A stretch of DNA of 20,281 nt, from the IMG/VR virus record IMGVR_UViG_3300029798_000189, positions 1 to 20,281 of that record. One strand, 5' to 3'. Position 1 is the first letter of the stretch; the number at the start of each line of letters is the position of its first letter. Shown here piece by piece: positions 7,960-14,557 of the stretch. The translations under genes and the position numbers were made by a program. The notes under the pieces are model-generated. The model saw only the letters and a list, made by a program, of their open reading frames with translations. It made no database searches and was not told the origin of the DNA. Source of the stretch: a virus.

Positions 7960-8362
7960 GGGACTAAAAGAAGAAAGATTTGCTATGGAAGAAGCTATCC
8001 TGACTGCTCATCGGATGACGGTAGAAAAAGCTTCTCTGATTAGAGGAGCAGTAGCCGATGTGCTCGATCATGATTGCCTGTTTGATATGCATGCCGACAA
8101 GAGTATGGTAGGGCTTATGTATATGACGAACTGTCTTTGTGGCGAAGTTGGTGAAGTAGCTAATGTAGTCAAAAAGCTCTATCGTGACGGAACTACGGAA
8201 GAACGTATTGCTCACTTACACGAGGAACTCGTTGACGTCATGATTTATTTGGCAGAGATGATTTATGTAACTGATATGAACTTTGATGAGGCTTGGCATA
8301 AGAAGCACGAAGAGCTTCGGCAGCGCTGGACGGCTAAAAAGGCTTTGGAGGCAGTAAAATGA
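7949..8362 (+). CDS. MazG-like nucleotide pyrophosphohydrolase
   Basis: 137 residues from ATG 7949, chosen because GGAGG (7935-7939) lies about 10 nt upstream. The all-alpha NTP pyrophosphatase signature is visible: CGEVGEVANVVKK (ExxE) followed about 25 residues later by HEELVDVMIYLAE (ExxD). Such enzymes hydrolyse nucleoside triphosphates to monophosphates and pyrophosphate. In phages they shape the dNTP pool or lower the alarmone ppGpp. It sits beside a nucleotide kinase and upstream of thyX, consistent with pool control. It overlaps the 3D gene by 11 nt and the next gene by 4 nt. Confidence 0.85.
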   Translation: MNTEGLKEERFAMEEAILTAHRMTVEKASLIRGAVADVLDHDCLFDMHADKSMVGLMYMTNCLCGEVGEVANVVKKLYRDGTTEERIAHLHEELVDVMIYLAEMIYVTDMNFDEAWHKKHEELRQRWTAKKALEAVK

Positions 8363-8586
8363 TACCTAGAAAGTTATACACGTATGAACATCCGGTAGAA
8401 CAAGCTATTAGTGCTATTGATGACATACTCCGAGCAAATGATATGACTATTTCTATAGAGTATATTATTTACAAAGGAAACATAGTTGACCAGTTAGAGA
8501 CGGATTCACGTGGTTATTGGACTACCTTACCACGATCATTTGATACAGAAAGATTAGCAATAAGGGTAAGGGAGGCTTCTAAATGA
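8359..8586 (+). CDS. Hypothetical small protein between MazG and kinase
   Basis: 75 residues, coupled by 4-nt overlaps to the genes on both sides (ATGATACC at its start, AAATGA at its end). The GGAGG at 8347-8351 serves its start. It has a helix near residues 10-27 followed by short strands (SIEYIIYKG). There is no membrane segment or metal motif. No family is recognised. The tight spacing argues that it is translated with the nucleotide-metabolism genes. Confidence 0.55.
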   Translation: MIPRKLYTYEHPVEQAISAIDDILRANDMTISIEYIIYKGNIVDQLETDSRGYWTTLPRSFDTERLAIRVREASK

Positions 8587-9167
8587 TTTTTATCTTTATT
8601 GGTCCTGACATGTCAGGTAAAACTACCCTTGCCAGAAGCATCTGTACCATAAACGATGTACGTACAACTCCGACATATCGGAAATTTTCACATTATCCAA
8701 CGCCAGAAGAAAGCGTCTCAGCCGCAGAAAAGACAGTGGCTGAATTTCTCGCGATGGATGTAAAACCGTTAGTCACAGTGTTTGACAGATTCCATTACCC
8801 TGATGATTTGATTTACGGTCCTGCTACTAATCGATATGCAATTCCTGAAGATATCTTCTTACGATACGTCAACGGCGTAGGCATTAAGCTAATGCGATTG
8901 AATACGGCTTATATTTATTGCTATGCCGATCTCAGCGTACTAACGGCGAGATATGCAGAACGTGGCGACGACTATATCGTACCTGAATATCTGCCAGCTA
9001 TCGTTGCAGGATATCTCAAATGGATATCAGATCCTTTCGCGGCGAACTTTGAAATTCTTAAACTGAATTCAGGAATGCTATCACCTGCGGCCATGGTAGA
9101 AGAAACAGAAAAGTTCATGTTTCAGCAACTGGTGAAAAATTACGGGGGGAGGCAGAATAGGAAATGA
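8583..9167 (+). CDS. P-loop deoxynucleoside monophosphate kinase-like protein
   Basis: 194 residues. The P-loop GPDMSGKTTL at residues 7-16 and TVFDRFHYPDDLIYG near residue 64 (a DR-type motif) match the thymidylate kinase or deoxynucleoside kinase fold. YAERGDDYI in the last third resembles the lid or LID-helix region. It probably phosphorylates dTMP, or another dNMP made during infection, with ATP. It starts within the end of the previous gene and overlaps dpdA by 4 nt. Substrate specificity cannot be read from the sequence. A kinase for dTMP would pair naturally with the ThyX encoded downstream. Confidence 0.75.
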   Translation: MIFIFIGPDMSGKTTLARSICTINDVRTTPTYRKFSHYPTPEESVSAAEKTVAEFLAMDVKPLVTVFDRFHYPDDLIYGPATNRYAIPEDIFLRYVNGVGIKLMRLNTAYIYCYADLSVLTARYAERGDDYIVPEYLPAIVAGYLKWISDPFAANFEILKLNSGMLSPAAMVEETEKFMFQQLVKNYGGRQNRK

Positions 9168-9979
9168 AATTCGCGAACATCGTACCCACGGCTTTCCTTC
9201 AGGCGTATGGCACTTTGACTGATTACCATTTAGCACTTGCCCATTTGGTACTGGATCCTGATAATTCTGATTATGCGTCGTTTATGCGTAATCGCTCAGA
9301 CCGGGGTGATTTTGTTATTCTGGATAATTCCTTGATTGAACTCGGACATGCAATGCCGATAGCGGATATGGTAAGAGCCGCCGCAATATGCTGCGTCAGC
9401 GAAATAGTATTACCTGATGCTTTCATGGATGGCGAGAGTACTGTTAAGCTGGTCAAACAGGCTCTCATCGAACTAAAGGAAAATCACCTTGAGAAAACCT
9501 GGAACGCAAAGCTCCCTTTCAGGTGTATGGCAGTAGTACAAGGAATCAATATGGCTTCTTGGTTTGATTGTCTTGACGAAATATTACACATGGATAATTG
9601 TATTACTACTATCGGCATTCCCAAGAACATAAATATGTTTGTGGAAGATAGCGGCGTAGGCAGAACATATGTACTACATAAGATTGTCGAGAAAGAATAC
9701 CATCTGAAGTATCCGTGGATACAGTGGCATATGCTCGGCGTATGGGATAATCCTATCGAGTTACAGGAAGCTTCAAGGTTCCGTTGGATTCGAGGATGTG
9801 ATACCTCTATTGCCTGGACGTGTGCACAATTAGGATTGGCTTTCGACAGTCTTGAAGGTCTTTATATGCCACGTCCGAAAGAGGCAGTCATTAACTTTGA
9901 TACTACGATTGATAGGTTTCCAATGCTTACGTCACATAATATAATGACTATGCTAAGGTGGTCAAAATATTATGAGTGA
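9164..9979 (+). CDS. dpdA: DpdA-like DNA guanine transglycosylase (TGT superfamily)
   Basis: 271 residues. The predicted TIM-barrel protein is related to tRNA-guanine transglycosylases. It would swap guanine in DNA for preQ0 made by FolE-QueD-QueE-QueC. FVILDNSLIELG places D54 in an LDNS motif like the nucleophile region of phage DpdA proteins. EIVLPDAFMDG, CMAVVQG, TTIGIPKN, HMLGVWD and RGCDTSIAW (D213) follow in barrel order. The Cys-rich zinc site of bacterial tRNA-modifying Tgt is absent, and the protein is shorter than Tgt (about 370 aa). It is coupled by overlap to the kinase upstream and the polymerase downstream. The family call rests on motif recognition plus the complete preQ0 pathway nearby. 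Confidence 0.82.
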   Translation: MKFANIVPTAFLQAYGTLTDYHLALAHLVLDPDNSDYASFMRNRSDRGDFVILDNSLIELGHAMPIADMVRAAAICCVSEIVLPDAFMDGESTVKLVKQALIELKENHLEKTWNAKLPFRCMAVVQGINMASWFDCLDEILHMDNCITTIGIPKNINMFVEDSGVGRTYVLHKIVEKEYHLKYPWIQWHMLGVWDNPIELQEASRFRWIRGCDTSIAWTCAQLGLAFDSLEGLYMPRPKEAVINFDTTIDRFPMLTSHNIMTMLRWSKYYE

Positions 9980-12900
9980 TAAGTTTGAGAATGCTAAGTG
10001 TTCGCATTGTCCTCTGAAGAAAGAGCCCAGTGGAGTACCGAGTGGTCCAGACCAATCTACGCTCATACTCGTCGGGGATTTTCCTACTATTACAGAGACA
10101 ATGTTCAAAACGCCTCTCGCAGGACAGGCAGGAGAATTACTTAAGAACATTCTCGGACAGCTGCATATTGAGTTTGACAAGGTACATATTACTTATGCAG
10201 CTATTTGTCGTAATCCTGCTGCAGTAACTACGTCTACTGAACTTACCTGTTGTCGAGATCGTTTAGTAGACGAAGTTACATTATGTAAACCTATACTAAT
10301 TGTACCAATGGGCGAAGTTGCTTTACATCAGATTTTACGTAAAAAAGAACCACTTAATACACACGCAGGTAAACGTTTTTGGTCTCCTGAGTTTAATTGT
10401 TCAATCATACCTGTAATACATCCTTCAGCAGTAATGAAGTCTCCAAAGATATTTACTGATTTCGTAAACCAGTGGCAAGAAGTCAAAAAGTTCTTGGATA
10501 ATCCTACATATGATGATAAGCCTATTGATCTAAGGACACGATATGATATCTTGTCACCAAAGCATTTGCCTGACTTTATCGAGTTTTTAAAGAAGCAGCC
10601 AATAATATCATGTGACTTGGAGACAACGGGATTTTCACCAATATCGAACAGGGCATTTTCAGCTGCATTCGCCTGGAAGGAAGGGTATGCCGCGATATTT
10701 GACGAAGAAATTATGTACAATAAAGAGTGCATACCTTTGCTCAAACAGCTATGGGAAATGGAAGGCCCTCGCTGGTTATGGCATAATGGTAAGTTCGACG
10801 TTAAGTTTCTTCGCCATCTCGGTATCAATGCCAGAGTAGATGAAGATACCATGTTACTTCACTATCTTCTGGATGAACGTAAAGGGATTCACGATCTTGA
10901 CTTATTATCTGCACAGATATTAGGTGCGCCAAATTATAAGGCAAAGTTCAAAAAACTAGTTGACGGCTTTGAAGATTACAGTGCCGCACCTCGTGCCGAG
11001 TTGTTACAGTATACGGCACACGACGTAGATTATGTTTTCCGGATATTCAAAGTATTTGATCAAAAAGTACGAACAGAGGATCAGCTACATTTTGCCTATA
11101 CTGAAGTTTTGATTCCTGCATCTAATGCTTTAGCTGATTTTGAGCTTGAAGGTGCAGCAATTGATATGAAATATATGGCAAAGATTAGCGAAGAGTATAC
11201 TGAGCATATTGCAACAGTAAAAGAAACACTTTTGGGTATTGCTGACATGGTTGGTTGGAATCCTATCAAGTATCAGCAACATGTAGGAACGAAGAAACCA
11301 CCTCCCGTGTTTAATCCTGGTTCTTGGCAACAGCTCGGTTATGTATTGCATCATCTACTAAAGATGCCGAAGTACAAAGGTTCTACAACTACAGATGCAG
11401 ATGCTGTTGAGTATTGGCTTACTAAGATTTTGAAGAAACCCAGTGATAAAGCAATTGAAGCTACTCCGGAATTACTTACTGAGTGGGAAGCTCGGGGAAA
11501 TGCTAATCTGCTTATCAATCGATTAGCAGAACATCGTAAAATTACAAAACTGTTTTCAACATACATTGAAGGATTACAAGAGCAAGTTGAAGTGGATAAG
11601 AAGGTACATACTTCGTTTCTAATCCACGGAACATCCACAGGACGACTTGCTTCTCGAGGACCTAATGTACAAAATATTCCCCGTGGTAAGCTTATTAAAA
11701 CGGCGTTTATACCTACAGGAAACAATATCTTTATACAAGCAGATTACTCGCAGTGCATAGCTGAAGATACTTGGGTATCTGATGATTTTCGTATTCAAGA
11801 TCATCCTGAAGCTATTTATAAAGGAGAAAGTCCTACTAGTATATTGACTACAGAAAGAGGATACAATGTAGAATGTACTAAGGATCATCAAATCGCAACC
11901 TCTACAGGTTGGAAACCTTTATCTGAGATACAACAAGGAGACTGGATAGCTTTACAAGGAGAAAGTTTTGAAGAAGAGGTATTTAATCCTTTTTGGTGGG
12001 TAGTTGGTTTTTGGGTAGGTGATGGCAGCTTTCATAATTCAAAAGGAACATTACAATTCTCTAAAAAGCTGCCAGTAGATGAAGAGCAGATAGCTTTATT
12101 AATTGCTCAAGGTATAAGTGAAATACCTAGAGATTATGGTAGCTATACTCTTAATGTTACTAATCAGGCAGGTTTAGTAAAGCGGTTACATAGTATGTTT
12201 GATAAGCGATCATTACGCATACCTTTTAATAAGATAACCGCTAATGGATTATCTGATTTCTTATCGGGATTATTTGATGCTGATGCTAGTATTGATGCTA
12301 ACGGCATAGAATTTTCTTCTCGGTTTGAGCTATTATCAAGAGATGTACAATTAGCATTACTTCGTTTTGGCATCATGTCTACATTAATTACTACACGTAC
12401 GGGATATAATTATGTAGAAGGAGGAGCACTTCAGTATAAAGTACATATTTGCGATGCCGTTAGCCTACGTAATTTTCAGATGAATATTGGGTTTCAGCTA
12501 TCACGTAAGCAGCAAATATTGCAACTGGTTAATACAAGAGCAAGAAGAGATCAAAGTAATTACTTACCGATACCTGTAGCATTAATACGCAACGTAAAAA
12601 GAATAGACTATCGCAAATATGTTTTAAATCATCTAAATGGAAGGCCATATACGCGTAATAAGATACAAGACTTGTGCTTAGATGAAGATGAGGAGTTACA
12701 GAAAAATATATCTTGGTACAAACAATTTCATTGGGATCAAGTAAAAGAGATAGTATCTTCAGGAAGAGAGGCAAAAGTATATGACTTAATGGATCAGCCA
12801 AATAATAGGTTCAGCGCCAACGGAGTAATAGTTCATAACTGTGAGTTGCGAGTACTTGCAGTCCTAGCAAAGTGTCCTGATATGATGAAGCTATATTATG

Positions 12901-12995
12901 ATGGTAAGGATCTTCATGATGAAGTATCTTTAGAACTTTACGGACCTGGCTATACTAAGAATCAACGTGTAAGAGCTAAAGCATTTAATTTCGGT
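9972..12995 (+). CDS. polA: DNA polymerase I, exon 1: UDG-like + 3'-5' exonuclease + polymerase (contains intein)
   Basis: Encodes codons 1-1008 of a gene interrupted by an intron; join to 13669-14181. Residues 1 to about 175 resemble a family 4/5 uracil-DNA glycosylase (CSHC near the start, LAGQAGELL, VPMGEVAL, HPSAV). Residues about 205-375 form a DEDD exonuclease: SCDLETTGF, HNGKFDVKF, TAHDVDYVF. The polymerase domain follows, with GTSTGRLASRGPNVQNIPRG and motif A ADYSQ / CELRVLA. Motif A is split by an intein at codons 595-956. Motif B begins with RVRAKAFNFG and is cut by the group I intron after GGT 12995. Reading on past 12995 gives 43 unrelated codons and a stop at 13127. ATG 9972 overlaps the dpdA end. 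Confidence 0.93.
11754..12839 (+). mobile_element. PolA intein with LAGLIDADG homing endonuclease, inserted in motif A
   Basis: 362 in-frame codons, from Cys1 (TGC 11754) to Asn (AAC 12837-12839). Block A starts CIAEDTWV. Block B is CTKDHQIAT. The end is SANGVIVHN followed by Cys+1 (TGT 12840), the standard splicing junction. Two LAGLIDADG-like motifs, VVGFWVGDGS and LSGLFDADAS, lie in the centre. Removal joins ADYSQ to CELRVLA, restoring motif A except that Cys replaces the usual Ile or Ala at the +1 position. Sampled intein lines are visibly A+T-richer (about 35% GC at 12301-12360) than the flanking polymerase (about 48% at 10741-10800), consistent with a separate origin. It interrupts a codon stretch for the catalytic Asp, a typical intein target. 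Confidence 0.95.
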
Positions 12996-13037
12996 AAACA
13001 ACAATGCCGAAGTAAAACCCTCCTCAATACGGTGAAA

Positions 13038-13071
13038 GCCTTCGAAAGATCAACGCCTTCGAAAGGTCAAC
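13038..13071 (+). repeat. Two tandem 17-nt repeats within the intron
   Basis: GCCTTCGAAAGATCAAC (13038-13054) is followed immediately by GCCTTCGAAAGGTCAAC (13055-13071), differing at one base. They lie between a CGGTG and a CGCCG that can pair, so they probably form part of a P2-type peripheral helix. Each unit contains the self-complementary core CTTTCGAAAG-like TTCGAA. Confidence 0.7.
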
Positions 13072-13156
13072 GCCGTGCGCAAAGTCTAAAGGATAAAGCC
13101 TTTAGAGCGTGTAGAGACTTATTATAATGTCGACTAATTATATTTTCTTTGGGGGG

Positions 13157-13185
13157 TTGACTAAACTTCCAAAGTGTAGTATAAT
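13157..13185 (+). promoter_or_regulatory. Intron-internal sigma-70-type promoter for the homing endonuclease
   Basis: TTGACT (13157-13162) and TATAAT (13180-13185) are spaced by exactly 17 nt, one mismatch from consensus overall. It lies between the intron core 5' half and the endonuclease gene (ATG 13226). The endonuclease could then be made from its own transcript, independent of the unspliced polymerase mRNA. Confidence 0.8.
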
Positions 13186-13225
13186 TAAATCAAACGAACA
13201 TATATAATGGAGGGACAAAAATATT

Positions 13226-13633
13226 ATGTTACACAATGCTTATGTCGCAGGTATATTTGACGGTGAGGGACATATATCGTTTTTGCTCAGAAAAGATACT
13301 GGATATCTAAAATGTGAAATAGGTATATCTGGATCAGAGCCGGAACTTATGGATGCATTATTAGAAAAATATCCAGAAGGAAATGTTTTTGGGCATGATA
13401 GTACCAACCGACAAATGTATAATTTTAGAATCTCAGGTACGTATCTTGCACGCTTTATGTCAGATATACGTGAGTTCGTATTAGTAAAACAAAAAGAATT
13501 AGCTTTTTACGATGAGTGGCTAGCACAGCCACAGGATCAGCCACGAAATCGTACACAAGCTACTACTGATTGGCGCGCAGATTTTATAATGAGATATAAG
13601 CAATGGCGTAAAGAATATTCTTGTAAGGCATAG
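13226..13633 (+). CDS. LAGLIDADG homing endonuclease encoded in the group I intron
   Basis: 135 residues from ATG 13226, with GGAGGG at 13209-13214. A single LAGLIDADG motif (VAGIFDGEGHISF) lies at about residues 7-19, so it would act as a homodimer. The pattern GTYLARFMSDIREFV in the second half is usual for this group. It would cut intron-less polA alleles at the insertion point to spread the intron, and it may also help fold the RNA (maturase activity is known for some relatives). The stop codon TAG 13631-13633 overlaps the 3' core element of the intron, a common compact arrangement. Confidence 0.9.
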   Translation: MLHNAYVAGIFDGEGHISFLLRKDTGYLKCEIGISGSEPELMDALLEKYPEGNVFGHDSTNRQMYNFRISGTYLARFMSDIREFVLVKQKELAFYDEWLAQPQDQPRNRTQATTDWRADFIMRYKQWRKEYSCKA

Positions 13634-13668
13634 TCCGACACTTCTAGTAATAGGAGAGTACAGAGCAG

Positions 13669-14181
13669 ATTGCATATGGACGCACTCCGGAAAGCATTGC
13701 GGAAGAACATGCGTTTCCGGTCGCGGAAGCAAGAGCCCTTAAAACTGCCTGGTACAAGCGGTTCCCAAAAGCAGCAGAATATATCGAGTGGAGTAGAAGT
13801 ACTCCGAGTCAAGGCATTACACAGTCAACGCCTTTCGGGAGAAAACGACGTTTCCCCTTCCTTACAAAGGAAAACCTATGGAATACGGAAAATGAGGCAG
13901 TGAATTTCCCTATCCAAAGTACTGCGAGCGATCTGACACTATTATCGGCTATACAACTACACCATTCAATAAGAGACATCGCGAAGATACTCATACTGGT
14001 ACACGACTCAATACTCTTCGAATTACCGAAAGAAAATGTGAAACTGGTAGTCGCACCTATATTACACACCATGCAAACGCTTCCTGGCAAGTATCTAAAG
14101 ACTGATATGCCCTTTATAGCAGATATTGAAATAGGCACGAATTGGGGGAATCTTGAAAAGTATAAGGAGGGAAAGGAATGA
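13669..14181 (+). CDS. polA: DNA polymerase I, exon 2: end of motif B and motif C
   Basis: 170 codons that continue from codon 1008 of exon 1 after intron removal. They begin IAYGRTPESIAEEH, the second half of motif B (O-helix). KRRFPFLT and EAVNFPIQSTASDL are conserved finger and palm segments. Motif C reads ILVHDSILFEL: the catalytic Asp is kept but the usual HDE Glu is Ser. The stop TGA is at 14179-14181. The mature protein after intron and intein removal would be about 816 residues. The piece is free of internal stops in this frame from 13669, which supports splicing rather than a broken gene. ATG codons inside it do not mark real starts. Confidence 0.93.
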   Translation: MAYGRTPESIAEEHAFPVAEARALKTAWYKRFPKAAEYIEWSRSTPSQGITQSTPFGRKRRFPFLTKENLWNTENEAVNFPIQSTASDLTLLSAIQLHHSIRDIAKILILVHDSILFELPKENVKLVVAPILHTMQTLPGKYLKTDMPFIADIEIGTNWGNLEKYKEGKE

Positions 14182-14182
14182 A

Positions 14183-14557
14183 ATGGCCACACGGACGGAC
14201 GAACATTTACAAAGATTATCACTTTATCAGTCAGGAGCATCGGACAGAGAAATTTCTAAAATGTGCTACATTTGTTTGCAAGCCGTAAGATCGTGGCGAC
14301 GTACCCTTGATCTTCCACCAAACGACAAAAGGATAATAGATAAGTATGATGAACGCATGTTTTTGTACGCTCATGGGTTATCAGATCAGGAGATAGCAAT
14401 AGTACAAAAATGTACCAAAAGAACAATTCGTACATGGCGGATTAATCGTGGACTAGCATCAAATTTTGAAGGGAGTAGAAAGAGCGATGCATATTTTAAA
14501 CGCATATTGGAGATATATCAATCCTCCGGAGGCCGTGCCCGAGTTGCTCAAGATTGA
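14183..14557 (+). CDS. Double helix-turn-helix protein, putative regulator
   Basis: 124 residues from ATG 14183, with AGGAGG at 14165-14170 and AAAGGA closer to the start. Two similar HTH units are visible: LYQSGASDREISKMC ... VRSWRRTLDLP at about residues 14-45, and LYAHGLSDQEIAIVQ ... IRTWRINRGL at about residues 56-88. The pair is an internal duplication typical of transposase-like or resolvase-like HTH folds. There is no catalytic domain. It may be a DNA-binding regulator, or a remnant carried with mobile elements. Its 3' end overlaps thyX by 71 nt in another frame. Confidence 0.65.
   Translation: MATRTDEHLQRLSLYQSGASDREISKMCYICLQAVRSWRRTLDLPPNDKRIIDKYDERMFLYAHGLSDQEIAIVQKCTKRTIRTWRINRGLASNFEGSRKSDAYFKRILEIYQSSGGRARVAQD

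Larger units (their letters stand above)
12996..13668 (+). ncRNA. Group I self-splicing intron in polA motif B
   Basis: 673 nt. The 5' site follows U12995. Exon TTTCGGT (12989-12995) pairs with the guide GCCGAAG (13006-13012), giving a P1 helix with the required U-G wobble at the splice site. CAAT (13002-13005) pairs with exon 2 ATTG (13669-13672) as P10. The intron ends in G13668. TCTAAAGG/CCTTTAGA (13085-13106) forms a core hairpin. GACT (13116-13119) can pair with AGTC (13632-13635) as P7. Splicing joins FNFG to IAYGRTPESI and restores family A motif B. A homing endonuclease gene lies inside, between the two halves of the core. Phage SPO1 has a comparable group I intron in its DNA polymerase gene. 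Confidence 0.94.

Noticed and set aside
9164-9979. A tRNA-guanine transglycosylase (host-type Tgt) for queuosine in tRNA
   Set aside because: The Cys-rich zinc site of Tgt is missing and the protein is about 100 residues too short; DpdA-like fits better.
12996-13127. Continuation of the polymerase frame to a stop at 13127
   Set aside because: The 43 codons do not resemble a polymerase, whereas joining at 12995/13669 restores motif B. This stretch is the intron 5' part.
9972-14181. polA as a pseudogene with a frameshift or disruption
   Set aside because: P1, P10, terminal G and an intact exon 2 with motif C show a spliceable intron. No coding sequence is lost.
13809-14240. Long antisense open frame over polA exon 2
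   Set aside because: It is antisense to a clear conserved coding sequence and has no ribosome binding site or recognisable domain.
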